This document shows, piece after piece, positions 53,968-63,529 of a DNA stretch of 64,000 bases. Within the stretch, counting starts at the first letter, position 1. Every line of letters begins with the position of its first letter. Source of the DNA: Enterococcus phoeniculicola ATCC BAA-412 (GTDB lineage: Bacteria; Bacillota; Bacilli; Lactobacillales; Enterococcaceae); the NCBI RefSeq assembly GCF_000407505.1, contig NZ_ASWE01000001.1:927324-991323 (forward strand), read 5' to 3'. A model generated the notes under the pieces. The model was not told the DNA's origin and ran no database searches. It was given only the letters and a program-made list of their open reading frames with translations. A program made the position numbers and the translations under genes.

Positions 53968-54531
53968 ATGATTCGCTTAATGACAAAAGAAGACGGTGCA
54001 GTTGTTGCACCATTAATATTAGTTATTTTAAAAGATATGGAGCTACCCTTTGTAACCCAATATGGGGAAGAGAAAACAATTGAAATACTCGCTGAAGCTG
54101 CGGCGGAAGCCAACTATCGTTATGGGTTTGCAAATGGAATTGTTAAAGAAGTTGATGGAAAAATTGCAGGGGTTGCTTTTGGTTATGCAGCTGAAGAGGA
54201 ACCAACAATTGATGAACCACTAACCAAGGTTCTTGAGGCGCATGGAATGGATACAGCAGCGAAGTTATTCACAGATCCAGAAACCTTTCCAAACGAGTGG
54301 TACTTAGATTCTATCTGTGTATCAGAAGAATTTCGCGGTCAAGGAATCGGCTCTGAGTTGTTAGATGCATTGCCTAATCTTGTCAAACAAAAAGGAAAAT
54401 CAATTATCGGATTGAGTGTGGATAAGGCAAATCCTGGCGCTCGAAAGCTGTACACACGAAAAGGATTTAAAGCTGTTGGAGAAGTCATGATTAGTGGTCA
54501 TTTGTATGACCATATGCAAAAAAATATTTGA
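53968..54531 (+). CDS. GNAT-family N-acetyltransferase
   Basis: This 187-aa acetyltransferase has the acetyl-CoA loop VSEEFRGQGIGSELLDAL and NPGARKLYTRKGFKAVGE near the C-terminus. The substrate is unknown. The N-terminal MIRLMTKEDGAVVAPL is typical. AGAGAGGAATAAAA precedes the ATG. It is a single gene. Confidence 0.9.
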   Translation: MIRLMTKEDGAVVAPLILVILKDMELPFVTQYGEEKTIEILAEAAAEANYRYGFANGIVKEVDGKIAGVAFGYAAEEEPTIDEPLTKVLEAHGMDTAAKLFTDPETFPNEWYLDSICVSEEFRGQGIGSELLDALPNLVKQKGKSIIGLSVDKANPGARKLYTRKGFKAVGEVMISGHLYDHMQKNI

Positions 54532-54733
54532 CTAGAATATTGATTTCACAATGTTTGAGGGACAAGTCGAAAGTTGTCCCTACATCAACCAAACAAGGAG
54601 CTTATGGTCATCATAGAACGCCGAAAATTGTACATCAGTCTCTTCCAATCTTGATGATAGACAGAAAAGGACAACTAATTTTTGTCACGCTATCTTCATA
54701 AAAATAAAAACTTAGGTTATAAATCCTAATAGA

Positions 54734-54767
54734 AAAGCCGGATGCCAATGTGATTGGTGTCTGGCTT
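54734..54767. terminator. Hairpin in the gene-poor region
   Basis: AAGCCGGATGCCAAT pairs (one mismatch) with ATTGGTGTCTGGCTT, followed by a T-rich stretch. It may end a former gene just upstream. Confidence 0.5.
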
Positions 54768-54813
54768 ATTTGTATGTTTTTGTATTAAGTCATTTAATGT
54801 TTCTTGAAAAGAA

Positions 54814-54941
54814 GATAAAGCATACACAACTACGTACTTATCTCTCAACAAAGAAAATCGCGTATTATTTAGCTATATTGAAGAATTTTATAGTAAAAAT
54901 AGAATGATAGTTCGATTGAATATCTGACTCCACAAAAATAA
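54814..54941 (+). mobile_element. Decayed IS3-family transposase C-terminus
   Basis: Translation reads NKENRVLFSYIEEFYSKNRM, then VRL, then after a frameshift YLTPQK and a stop. This matches the end of IS3-type transposases (a YIE-x-[FW]Y-N-x-x-R pattern followed by RLGYLTP). The upstream part is lost and an in-frame stop lies before it. It is an inactive scar only. Confidence 0.55.
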
Positions 54942-55317
54942 AAAAACCTAGATGGGGGAATTTTTCTACTAAAACCGTCCAAGATATTACCTCACCCCTA
55001 CTTCTTTACCACTTGCTGAAATATTGTTTAAATGCTTCTTCCTACTTCATTGGAATAGTCACCTCGTTTAAGTTTTCTATTCACACGTCAACTTTTAATA
55101 TACAGATTCAAATTAACGCTCAATCAGGATAGTATTTTATATATTATTCTTAGAATAAAGTTCGAATCGGAAATTTATTGAAATGCTGGAAAAGATAGTT
55201 TGCGTTAAGTTTTATTGATTTCTGAGGTGTCCATACAATCTCATTGTTTTTTAATATTCTTTCTGGTCTTCCTTTCAATGATTCAAACAAATATAGTCAA
55301 TTTAGAAGGTGATGGAT

Positions 55318-56955
55318 ATGGAGCACTATCAGGACAGCAAAAAAAGAAGAATCATGATTCTTAAACGAATTTTAGATTCAGAACATCTGAGTTATCAGCA
55401 GCTTTCAGATGAATATTATGTATCTAGAAGCAGCATTGCTAACGATATAGCCTATGTAAAAAATGTGTTTGCAAAAGAACGATTAAGCTTAACGTTTGAT
55501 AACTCAGGTACTTATTTTGAAGGGAGTGAAATACAAATTCAAAGAGTCCTTAAACGGACAATTCTCAATCATATTAATGAATTAGAAATAATTAACGGAT
55601 TAATTGATACCTCACTTTTAAATGAAATAAACTCAGCGTTTCACCAAGCTATCATTGAAAAACAATTTGAAATTCCTGAGAGTTATTTTCAAAGCATTGT
55701 TGTCTCCATTCTGCTGATTGTTCAGCGCACTGATAAACGCCATGAGATTAATCTAAAGGGAAAAAACCAATATGGAAAATATTTTTTAGAATTTAATAAA
55801 TATCCCTTGGTTTACGAGCTATTGAAAAAACTAGAAGAGAAAAATATCTATCAATTTTCTCCTGAAGAGGTTCAGTACCTTACCTATGTAATTGTAGGAA
55901 GTGGCTTAAAGTTTTTTATCAAAAGCGAGAATATCCCGTTTTCTTTTAGGGGAAAGGTTCGTCATTTAATCCAAAAAATTAGTGAGGGGATTCAGATTGA
56001 TTTAACTCAGGATAGTCGGTTAGAAGAGGATCTGCTAGTTCATTTGTATCAGCTAATTTTACGGATTGAAGCACAAACTACAATTGTTAATCCCTTAATT
56101 GAAGAAATTAAACAAAATTATCCTGCTATCTATGGAGTGGTATGGTTTGCACTAAATGATTTCTATCGCACTTATGGAATGAATTTATCGGATGATGAGA
56201 TAGGTTTTGTTGCGATTCATTTTCAAGCAGCAGTGGAAAGGATTAAGCGATTGAACAAGATTTTATTTGTTTGTCCCAACGGAATAGGAACCAGTTCATA
56301 TGTCTCAGCAAAAATACGAAGAATTCTACCAGATATTGATAGCATCGAAACTGCCTCTATCGAAAAAATAAAGAAGATGGATTTATCCGATGTAGATTTC
56401 ATTATATCAACAGTGGATATTCCTAGTCAGGAAAAACCAATTGTTCGCATATCCCCCATGGTTACAGCTAGAGATATGAAACGTATTATGAATTATTACA
56501 TTGATTTAATTATTGAAAATGAGCAGTCTAGCCGAGATAACCGGATTGTGACTGAAAAAACAAAAACATTCATTTCTAATCATGTATATTTTGATAATTT
56601 TTCTTCCAAGAAAGACGCCCTTGAATTTTTAATTAATCGCCATCTATTCAATAGTGAAGATAGAAAAAGAAAGTTTATTCACTCCGTTTTTGAACGTGAA
56701 TCACTGCAATCAACTTATTTAGACAATGGATTTGCCATACCACATGGAAATCCGGAGTTTGTTGATGAAACAGCAATTTCTATATTAGTTCTTGATAAGC
56801 CGATTCAATGGGCGCTTCAAAAAGTGGATATTATTGTCCTATTAATGATTAGAGAAGAAGATGTTAAACAAGTAGAATCTGTCATGAAATTAATCATGCA
56901 AGGAATTGAGGATAAAAATTGGTTTATCTCAAAAATGATGGAGGTAAAGGAATGA
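55318..56955 (+). CDS. PRD-containing PTS regulator (BglG/MtlR-like activator)
   Basis: This 545-aa regulator has an N-terminal HTH (HLSYQQLSDEYYVSRSSIANDI), a second helical part, a PRD (DEIGFVAIHFQAAVERI), an EIIB-like domain with a cysteine in FVCPNGIGTSSYVSAKI, and an EIIA-like domain with the histidine in FAIPHGNPEF. The ATG at 55318 is chosen because GAAGG lies 8 nt upstream; starts closer to that site are too near. It overlaps the EIIA gene by 4 bp and must control this PTS by phosphorylation. Confidence 0.9.
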   Translation: MEHYQDSKKRRIMILKRILDSEHLSYQQLSDEYYVSRSSIANDIAYVKNVFAKERLSLTFDNSGTYFEGSEIQIQRVLKRTILNHINELEIINGLIDTSLLNEINSAFHQAIIEKQFEIPESYFQSIVVSILLIVQRTDKRHEINLKGKNQYGKYFLEFNKYPLVYELLKKLEEKNIYQFSPEEVQYLTYVIVGSGLKFFIKSENIPFSFRGKVRHLIQKISEGIQIDLTQDSRLEEDLLVHLYQLILRIEAQTTIVNPLIEEIKQNYPAIYGVVWFALNDFYRTYGMNLSDDEIGFVAIHFQAAVERIKRLNKILFVCPNGIGTSSYVSAKIRRILPDIDSIETASIEKIKKMDLSDVDFIISTVDIPSQEKPIVRISPMVTARDMKRIMNYYIDLIIENEQSSRDNRIVTEKTKTFISNHVYFDNFSSKKDALEFLINRHLFNSEDRKRKFIHSVFERESLQSTYLDNGFAIPHGNPEFVDETAISILVLDKPIQWALQKVDIIVLLMIREEDVKQVESVMKLIMQGIEDKNWFISKMMEVKE

Positions 56956-57383
56956 GTGAATTAAATAAGTTACTACCAGAAAATCATATACAAGTGGTGA
57001 AATCAGCAAAGGATTGGAGGCAAGCAGTCACAATCGCTAGTCAGCCTTTGCTAAAAGAGAAATTGATAACACTTACTTATTTAGAAAATATGATTGAAAG
57101 TGTAAAAAAGAATGGCCCATACATGGTTTTAACGGACTATTTTGCATTAATGCATGCGAAACCTGGAGAGGGTGTTAATCAGCAAAGTATGAGTTTATTG
57201 GTTACCAAAGATTCTATTGACTTAGAAGGGAAACCTGTGAAAATTTTTCTCATTCTAGCAGCAAAAGATAATGAAAGTCATCTGTCTAGTTTGCAGGACA
57301 TTATGAATGTATTTATGGATAACAACCAATATAAAACCATTTTACATGGAAAAAAAGAAGAACTCGTTCATCTATTTAAATAG
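56952..57383 (+). CDS. PTS EIIA component, ascorbate (UlaC) type
   Basis: This 143-aa EIIA has the phospho-histidine H68 in FALMHAKPGEGVNQQSMSL, the same place and context as UlaC. The ATG at 56952 overlaps the regulator stop (ATGA). It receives phosphate from HPr and passes it to the EIIB encoded next. Confidence 0.87.
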   Translation: MSELNKLLPENHIQVVKSAKDWRQAVTIASQPLLKEKLITLTYLENMIESVKKNGPYMVLTDYFALMHAKPGEGVNQQSMSLLVTKDSIDLEGKPVKIFLILAAKDNESHLSSLQDIMNVFMDNNQYKTILHGKKEELVHLFK

Positions 57384-57395
57384 GAGGAAAAAATA

Positions 57396-57677
57396 ATGAA
57401 AATTTTAGCGGTTTGCGGATTTGGTGTAGGAAGTTCAATGGTGTTGAAGATGTCTATTGATAAAGTAGTAAAAGAGCTTGGGGTGAAGGCAACCGTTGAA
57501 AATACGGATTTATCAACTGCAAAAGCTACACAGGCGGATGTATATTTTACAAGCAATGAATTACTTCCTGAATTAAAAGCATCTGTAACTTCTCCTGTTT
57601 ATCCTATAAAAAAATATATGGATACAGAAGAAGTCAAGCAGCAATTGGAAACTTTTTTAGCAGAAAAGGGGGTCTAG
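57396..57677 (+). CDS. PTS EIIB component, ascorbate (UlaB/SgaB) type
   Basis: This 93-aa EIIB has the phospho-cysteine C7 in LAVCGFGVGSSMVLKM. AGGAGG precedes the ATG and the EIIC gene starts 4 bp after its stop. The length is typical. Confidence 0.9.
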   Translation: MKILAVCGFGVGSSMVLKMSIDKVVKELGVKATVENTDLSTAKATQADVYFTSNELLPELKASVTSPVYPIKKYMDTEEVKQQLETFLAEKGV

Positions 57678-57681
57678 AAAA

Positions 57682-58932
57682 ATGAGTTTTATTACCGATT
57701 ATATATTGAAGAACCCGCCAGTTTTATTAGGCTTGATTGCGATGATTGGGTTAATCATTCAAAGAAAATCATTTTCTGAAATCGTCAAGGGTTCAATGAC
57801 TGCTGCATTTGGCATGGTTGCATTAACTGCTGGAGTGAATATGTTGGTGGGGACTATTTCTCCAATTAATACCGCAGTTCAAACCCAGTTAGGAGTGAAG
57901 GTAACAGAAGGTTTATCAGATGTGACCTTTACTGCTGAATATGGCGGAACAGTTGGACTTGCAATGTTTCTTGGCTTAATTATTCATTTATTAATTGCAC
58001 GCTTTACTCCTGTAAAAACAATTTTTCTAACAGGTCACATGCTTTGGTGGTTCCCTTTTGTATTTGTAGCAGCAGGGGTTGAGGCAGGCCTAAGCGGCGG
58101 ACTGCTGATTGTTTTGAGTGCTATTTTATCTGCGTGTTACTGGTCCTTTATGCCATGGATTATGCGTAAATACGTTTGGGATGCCACAGGTGATGACTCC
58201 TTTTTAATTGGTCATCCAACGGGAATTTTATCGTTAATTTCTGGGTTTGTAGCAAAAAGAGTAGGAAATAAACAAAAATCTACTGAAGATATACATGTAC
58301 CTGAAAACCTATCTTTTTTTAGAGAAATTTCTATCACAGGTGCGCTTGTTATGTTTCTCATGAATATTGTAATTGGTATGATTGCTCCAGTATTAGTTCC
58401 TGAAGGTGGGAGCTTAGTAATGTTTGCTATTGATGCTGGGTTAAACTTTGGAGCGGGTCTACTTATTATGTTGTATGGGGTTCGATTATTGATTAATCAA
58501 ATCATTCCGGCCTTTCAAGGAATTGCAGAAAAAGTGGTTCCTGGAGCAAAACCAGCCTTTGATGTTCCTATATTGTTCAACTATCGTCCAAATGCTGTGA
58601 TTATAGGCTTCATTGTCGCAATGATTACCTCAACTGTCCTAGTAATTCTTGCAAATACATTTAATATTTTTGGTGTTCTGATTGTGCCATTAGTTATTAC
58701 TAGCTTCTTTGAATGTGGTGGGGCTGCCGTAATTGGAGAAGGACAGGGTGGTTTACGTGGTTCTATTATAGGAACAGCTACTGCTTCAATTGCAATGGTT
58801 GCTTTGGTCGGAGTTTCTGCAGTTGTCTTTAGTTCAACTATTCAAAATTGGCTGCTAATTTTTGGTGGAAATGATTTATCGTTATGGGGAATAATTGGTC
58901 GAGCAATAAGCGGTTTGTTTGGAGGGTTTTAA
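57682..58932 (+). CDS. PTS EIIC component, ascorbate (UlaA/SgaT) family
   Basis: This 416-aa membrane permease has about 10-11 helices and the SgaT/UlaA features AFGMVALTAGVNMLVGTISP, FNYRPNAVIIGFIVAM and FECGGAAVIGEGQGG. It is a little shorter than UlaA. The transported sugar is not necessarily ascorbate, since none of the ula catabolic genes is nearby. Confidence 0.9.
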   Translation: MSFITDYILKNPPVLLGLIAMIGLIIQRKSFSEIVKGSMTAAFGMVALTAGVNMLVGTISPINTAVQTQLGVKVTEGLSDVTFTAEYGGTVGLAMFLGLIIHLLIARFTPVKTIFLTGHMLWWFPFVFVAAGVEAGLSGGLLIVLSAILSACYWSFMPWIMRKYVWDATGDDSFLIGHPTGILSLISGFVAKRVGNKQKSTEDIHVPENLSFFREISITGALVMFLMNIVIGMIAPVLVPEGGSLVMFAIDAGLNFGAGLLIMLYGVRLLINQIIPAFQGIAEKVVPGAKPAFDVPILFNYRPNAVIIGFIVAMITSTVLVILANTFNIFGVLIVPLVITSFFECGGAAVIGEGQGGLRGSIIGTATASIAMVALVGVSAVVFSSTIQNWLLIFGGNDLSLWGIIGRAISGLFGGF

Positions 58933-58933
58933 T

Positions 58934-59674
58934 ATGTTTCAATATATGGAAAGAATAACGGATTTACTACGAGTAGTAGAAAAAGAAGAAGAGAAATCTA
59001 TAAAACAAGCGATTGACTTGTTAACCGTAGCAAATTTAAAAAAGCAATCTATTTACATTTTTGGAGCAAGTCATGCTGGAATTTTGGCAGAAGAAATGTA
59101 TTACCGTGCGGGTGGAATGATGACAATTAACGCTATTTTTGGCAGAGAAGTTATGCTGGATCGTTCGCCAATTACTTTTACGAGCCAGATGGAACGCTTG
59201 GAAGGGTACGGTACAGCGCTGGCTTCAACTGTTAGATTTAAGAAAGAGGATGTCTTAATTCTACATTCTGTTTCTGGCAGAAATCCAATTATCCTTGATT
59301 TAGCACTTGCCGCTAAAAAAAATGGAGTCAAAATTATTTGTCTTACTAATGTTGTGTATTCTAAGTCTGTAAGTAGTCGTCATACTTCTGGGAAAAAATT
59401 ATTTGAAGTATCTGATATTGTAATAGATAATCACGGAGATATTGGTGACGCATGTTGTAGTCTGGATGGCATCGAACAAAAGGTCGGCCCTTCTTCAACA
59501 GTCGTTGGCGCAACGATTCTTAACTCTATTATTGTTGAAGTATGTAAAAACCTAATTTCAAGTGGTGTAAAAAATCCACCAGTGTTTTATTCGGCAAATA
59601 TTGATGGTGGCGACAAGCTAAATAATGCGCTATTTGAAGAGTACAAAGAATCTATTCACTACCAATTTTCTTAA
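58934..59674 (+). CDS. SIS-domain protein (UPF0309 type)
   Basis: This 246-aa protein has a SIS fold with IYIFGASHAGILAEEMYYRAGGMM, LILHSVSGRNPIILDLALAAKKNGVKIICLTNV and GDACCSLDGIEQKVGPSSTVVG. It matches UPF0309 phosphosugar-binding proteins. The ATG at 58934 follows GGAGGG, which lies in the end of the EIIC gene. As the last gene of the PTS operon it probably isomerises or de-aminates the imported sugar phosphate; the reaction is unknown. Confidence 0.87.
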   Translation: MFQYMERITDLLRVVEKEEEKSIKQAIDLLTVANLKKQSIYIFGASHAGILAEEMYYRAGGMMTINAIFGREVMLDRSPITFTSQMERLEGYGTALASTVRFKKEDVLILHSVSGRNPIILDLALAAKKNGVKIICLTNVVYSKSVSSRHTSGKKLFEVSDIVIDNHGDIGDACCSLDGIEQKVGPSSTVVGATILNSIIVEVCKNLISSGVKNPPVFYSANIDGGDKLNNALFEEYKESIHYQFS

Positions 59675-59829
59675 AAAATCCTAGAAAGAGGATGGAGCAA
59701 ACATCATGAAAGGCTTACTTTGTTTGAGGAAAACAACAGAGGCACGATGAAATTGTTTTTTCTCTAATAGCGATCAATTTAAGAAACGATAGATTAAACA
59801 CACCTACAATCAAGGAAGATTCTTCCAAT

Positions 59830-59882
59830 AAAAAGAAAAGAAGACTGAAAATCCTTTTTACGATTTTCAATCTTCTTTTTTT
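59830..59882. terminator. Terminator after the PTS operon
   Basis: AAGAAGACTGAAAATC pairs (one mismatch) with GATTTTCAATCTTCTT around CTTTTTAC, with T residues after it. The mirror A-rich side may serve the minus-strand gene. Confidence 0.85.
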
Positions 59883-59961
59883 GTTCTTGGAACTCAAGTC
59901 CAAAGTTCTTATTTTAGTGGAAACTGCAAAAAATCTTCTTTTTCAGTTCCCACTAATTCTG

Positions 59962-60486
59962 CTAATTCATATCCAAATTGAGACGAAGGGGTGATTTTCC
60001 TTTTTTTCGATTATATAGCCAATAGTCCATGATTGCAGCAATACAAATACATAGCGGTGCTTCATCGTCAACAGGAATATTTAGAACATAGTAATCACCA
60101 GTGAGTAAAGTCGCGTTGTTCATTTCCATGACCAAACGATTGAAATGATGGATGGTATATTGATGACGATAAATATTTCCTTGAACCGTCCAATGAAGCT
60201 GTCGAATATAGTAAAAGTCACCCGGCCAATTAAATATCTTCTTTAATGTTCCAACTTTTTTAAAACCTTGATAAATTTCAAAACGAGTCCCGAAAGTAAA
60301 GCTGACTTGTTTAATACTTGCGACAAGCTCACCATTCATTTTATAAAGAGAAAGGGCATCACCTTTTGTTCCCCAACGCCCGACTAAAAGAAATAGGGAT
60401 TTTCCCTGATAGTCCTTCACAATCGTACGCGTCACGTTACTGAGCTGTCGTTCTTGAATAAAAAATTCTGACACCTGTAAGCCCAC
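59962..60486 (-). CDS. LURP-one-related (YxjI-like) protein
   Basis: This 174-aa protein resembles the tubby-like LURP-one family in its repeated beta pattern (VKDYQGKSLFLLVG, FEIYQGFKKVGTLKK, YYVLNI) and a hydrophobic C-terminal helix (EAPLCICIAAIMDYWLY). Its role in bacteria is unknown. GAGAGGTGGG precedes the ATG. Confidence 0.75.
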   Translation of the reverse strand: MGLQVSEFFIQERQLSNVTRTIVKDYQGKSLFLLVGRWGTKGDALSLYKMNGELVASIKQVSFTFGTRFEIYQGFKKVGTLKKIFNWPGDFYYIRQLHWTVQGNIYRHQYTIHHFNRLVMEMNNATLLTGDYYVLNIPVDDEAPLCICIAAIMDYWLYNRKKGKSPLRLNLDMN

Positions 60487-60517
60487 CTCTCTTTGTTTAA
60501 TCTATTTTCTTTAAAAC

Positions 60518-61387
60518 TTATAACTCTTCTTCAATTGCCCGCATAATTGCTTTTCCAACACCATTTTCTAAATTTGTGTCCGTTTCATACTTGGCATATT
60601 CTTTTACTTCAAGCTCTGCATTTCCCATCGCAAAGCTCACACCAGCTACCTGAAGCATACTTACATCATTAAAATTGTCTCCAATGGTCATAACATCTGT
60701 CAAATCAATTCCTCGTTCACTGGCAACATGGGCTACTGCAATCCCTTTTTGCGCATCACGATGATTAATTTCAATATTATTTTGACCAGAGGAAGTGACT
60801 GCTAAATCACCTAGTGCATCTATTTCTGTTGCTACAGGTCCTAAAACTTGTGGTCCCTCCATATGGAAACAAATAATTTTTAACACTTCTAATTTATTGT
60901 CTACGAGCAGTTCTCGAATACTGTCTACATACTCAATGTGAAGCAATTCCAGATTAGCAGCAGCCATAGCAATGGCCATTTTATAAGTTAAATGAGGGAG
61001 GTGACTTGCAATCATTGATGCAAAGCTTTCTACACGGCGGCTTTGACTTTGTGAGTATAATCCTTTGTTTGTTGACACTTCATAATAAATATCGTGAGCA
61101 TCTAATATATCTAAAATTGTAGCGGTTCGTTCAGGGACAATCGGAACAGTAAATAATGAGGTACCACCTTTATCAAATACTTGTGCACCATTTAAAGTAA
61201 TCATCGCACAATCAATGCCTACTTCATCTAAAGCAGAACGTGCTTCTTGATAATTTCTTCCAGTGGAAACCATAAACTCAATTCCTTTAGATTCGGCAAA
61301 ACGAATAGCCTCAGCATTTTCTTTTGAAATTCCCATATGGGCGTCTAACAATGTACCGTCCATATCAGAAGCAATCAGTTTAATCAT
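60518..61387 (-). CDS. Cof-type HAD phosphatase
   Basis: This 289-aa HAD IIB phosphatase has D8/D10 in ASDMDGTLLDA, a VSTGRNYQEA motif, a cap domain, a lysine in the GIAV region and MTIGDNFNDVSML. Cof/YidA-type enzymes dephosphorylate sugar phosphates and related small molecules. It is a single gene. Confidence 0.92.
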   Translation of the reverse strand: MIKLIASDMDGTLLDAHMGISKENAEAIRFAESKGIEFMVSTGRNYQEARSALDEVGIDCAMITLNGAQVFDKGGTSLFTVPIVPERTATILDILDAHDIYYEVSTNKGLYSQSQSRRVESFASMIASHLPHLTYKMAIAMAAANLELLHIEYVDSIRELLVDNKLEVLKIICFHMEGPQVLGPVATEIDALGDLAVTSSGQNNIEINHRDAQKGIAVAHVASERGIDLTDVMTIGDNFNDVSMLQVAGVSFAMGNAELEVKEYAKYETDTNLENGVGKAIMRAIEEEL

Positions 61388-61518
61388 AAATTATTCCCCG
61401 TCCTTTCTTGTCTACTTCTCTATTTTACCACATTTTGCATCTTTTTTAAGGATAGAAATGGTCTTGTAACCGAAAGAAAACTGCGTTATTCTTAAAAAAA
61501 AGGAGAAGGAGAATACTG

Positions 61519-62211
61519 ATGAAAGAACTAATTCATAATAGCTGGCAAGCAATTTTAGAAGGTGAGTTTTCACAGCCCTACTATCGAGAACTACGGGAAT
61601 TTTTGAAGGTGGAATATAAAACGCAAAAAATCCATCCAGATATGTATCACATATTTGAAGCACTTGAGTTAACACCTTATGAAGAGGTAAAGGTCGTCAT
61701 TTTAGGGCAAGACCCCTATCATGGAGTTAATCAGGCACACGGGCTTTCCTTTTCTGTTCAGCCTGGTGTGAAGACCCCTCCTTCACTAGTCAATATTTAC
61801 AAAGAGTTACAAGATGATTTAGGGATTGCGCCTGTATCTCATGGTAATCTTAGTTCATGGGCACAACAGGGAGTTCTGTTGCTAAACACCGTGTTAACCG
61901 TAAGAGAAGGGCAGGCTTATTCACATCGGGGAAGAGGATGGGAACGACTGACAGATGCTATTATTGAAAAATTAAACGAAAGAGACAAACCCATCATTTT
62001 TATTTTATGGGGAAAGCCTGCTCAAGAAAAAGCAAAAATGATTGATAAATCAAGGCATATCATAATTAGTGGTCCCCATCCAAGCCCACTTTCTGCTTAT
62101 CGAGGTTTTTTTGGCTCCAAACCATTTTCAAAAGCAAATGATGCATTTTTAGCCTTAGGAGAAACACCGATTGATTGGCAACTGCCAGACCCGTCTGTAC
62201 TAAACAGTTAA
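61519..62211 (+). CDS. ung: Uracil-DNA glycosylase
   Basis: This 230-aa family-1 glycosylase removes uracil from DNA. It has the catalytic D65 in GQDPYHG, the uracil-binding GLSFSV, a LLNTVLTV motif, and the DNA-intercalating [13 protein letters not shown] loop. AAGGAGAAGGAG precedes the ATG. The order ung-pta-tsaE is typical of Enterococcus and relatives. Confidence 0.97.
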   Translation: MKELIHNSWQAILEGEFSQPYYRELREFLKVEYKTQKIHPDMYHIFEALELTPYEEVKVVILGQDPYHGVNQAHGLSFSVQPGVKTPPSLVNIYKELQDDLGIAPVSHGNLSSWAQQGVLLLNTVLTVREGQAYSHRGRGWERLTDAIIEKLNERDKPIIFILWGKPAQEKAKMIDKSRHIIISGPHPSPLSAYRGFFGSKPFSKANDAFLALGETPIDWQLPDPSVLNS

Positions 62212-62353
62212 AGCGCTGTTATAGTGCAGAAAGAACTATCTGTGAAATCTTTAACATTCTTAGACTTTTCTCTATGAAACAGCTTAAAAATCTGTTCTTT
62301 TTTTCAAAGATAGTGTATGATGAGTGAGTAAACTAAATCTGGAGGGTCTTATC

Positions 62354-63334
62354 TTGGAATTATTTGATAGTCTTAAATTTAAAGTTGTTCGTCGTAACAT
62401 TAAAATTGTTTTCCCTGAAGCAACAGATGCACGTATCTTAGGTGCTGCTGCACGTCTTAAAGCAGAAGAATTAATGGAACCGATTTTAATTGGAAATCCG
62501 GAAGAAATTCGTAAATCAGCACATGCTCGTGGAATCAAAGCATCAACATTCACTATTTATGATCCAGAAAACTATGATGGCTGGGATGCAATGGTTGAAG
62601 CTTTTGTTGAACGTCGTAACGGAAAAGCAACGAAAGAACAAGCAGAAACGATTCTAAAAGATGTGAACTATTTTGGAACAATGCTTACTTATATGGGGAT
62701 TGCTGATGGTATGGTGAGTGGTGCTATTCATTCTACTGGAGACACAGTTCGTCCTGCATTACAAATTATTAAAACAAAACCAGGTATTAGCCGTACAAGT
62801 GGTGCCATGATTATGGTTCGCGGACGTGACCAAGAAAAATATATCTTTGCTGACTGTGCAATCAATGTGAACCCAACTGCTCAAGAATTAGCTGAAATTG
62901 CTGTTGACTCTGCAAAAACTGCTGAATTATTCGATATTGATCCAAAAGTAGCAATGATGAGCTTCTCTACAAAAGGCTCTGCAAAAGCACCTGAGGTTGA
63001 TAAAGTAGTTGAAGCAACAAAAATTGCTAAACAATTAGCACCGCAATATCAAATTGATGGAGAATTACAATTTGATGCTTCTTATGTTTCATCAGTTGCA
63101 CAATTAAAAGCACCAAATTCTAACGTTGCGGGACAAGCGACTGTCTTTGTATTCCCAGAACTACAATCAGGGAATATTGGCTACAAAATTGCACAACGCT
63201 TAGGAAACTTTGAAGCGATTGGACCAATCTTACAAGGATTGAACAAACCCGTTTCTGACTTATCTCGTGGTGCCAATGAAGAAGATGTTTATAAACTTTC
63301 AATTATTACTGCCGCTCAAACATTAATGAGCTAA
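62354..63334 (+). CDS. pta: Phosphate acetyltransferase
   Basis: This 326-aa enzyme interconverts acetyl-CoA and acetyl phosphate. Visible motifs include IKIVFPEATDARILGAAARL, MLTYMGIADGMVSGAIHSTGDTVRPALQII (split here), MMSFSTKGSA and a LQSGNIGYKIAQRLG C-terminus. It starts with TTG at 62354, 7 nt after GGAGGG; an upstream GTG in frame has no site. It is the short (Firmicute) form without the DRTGG domain. Confidence 0.96.
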   Translation: MELFDSLKFKVVRRNIKIVFPEATDARILGAAARLKAEELMEPILIGNPEEIRKSAHARGIKASTFTIYDPENYDGWDAMVEAFVERRNGKATKEQAETILKDVNYFGTMLTYMGIADGMVSGAIHSTGDTVRPALQIIKTKPGISRTSGAMIMVRGRDQEKYIFADCAINVNPTAQELAEIAVDSAKTAELFDIDPKVAMMSFSTKGSAKAPEVDKVVEATKIAKQLAPQYQIDGELQFDASYVSSVAQLKAPNSNVAGQATVFVFPELQSGNIGYKIAQRLGNFEAIGPILQGLNKPVSDLSRGANEEDVYKLSIITAAQTLMS

Positions 63335-63345
63335 TTGGAAAAATT

Positions 63346-63382
63346 AAAAACAGGAACAGCTAGTCTGCTCCTGTTTTTTTTG
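63346..63382 (+). terminator. Terminator after pta
   Basis: ACAGGAACAG pairs with CTGCTCCTGT and is followed by eight T. It closes the pta message. Confidence 0.88.
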
Positions 63383-63529
63383 TTACACTTGTCCACCTTT
63401 TTTCCTATAAAGGTGCTTAGTTCACTAAATTATCAGCTTTTTTCTGTTTCTTTTCTTTTAAAAGCTGTACTTTTTCTTTTCAAAAAAAGATTCACAATGT
63501 ATACTAACAAAAGAAAGTAGGGATAAGCT

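Larger units (their letters stand above)
54532..55317. other. Gene-poor region with hairpins and a transposase remnant
   Basis: This 786-bp gap holds a GGGACAA...TTGTCCC hairpin at 54558-54581, a short open stretch near 54590-54710 with no start, a second hairpin at 54734, an IS3-type remnant at 54814-54941 and the upstream region of the PTS operon. No intact gene was found. Confidence 0.6.

Noticed and set aside
54558-54581. GNAT gene terminator
   Set aside because: The GGGACAA/TTGTCCC hairpin is clear but has no T run after it, so terminator function is not supported.
54590-54710. Small gene with GAYGHHRTPKIV-type translation
   Set aside because: About 45 codons open with no start codon or ribosome site and no recognised family; it may be a gene remnant but cannot be supported.
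57396-58932. Naming the PTS genes ulaA/ulaB/ulaC
   Set aside because: Family membership is clear but the ula catabolic genes are absent and a SIS gene is present, so ascorbate is not supported as the substrate.
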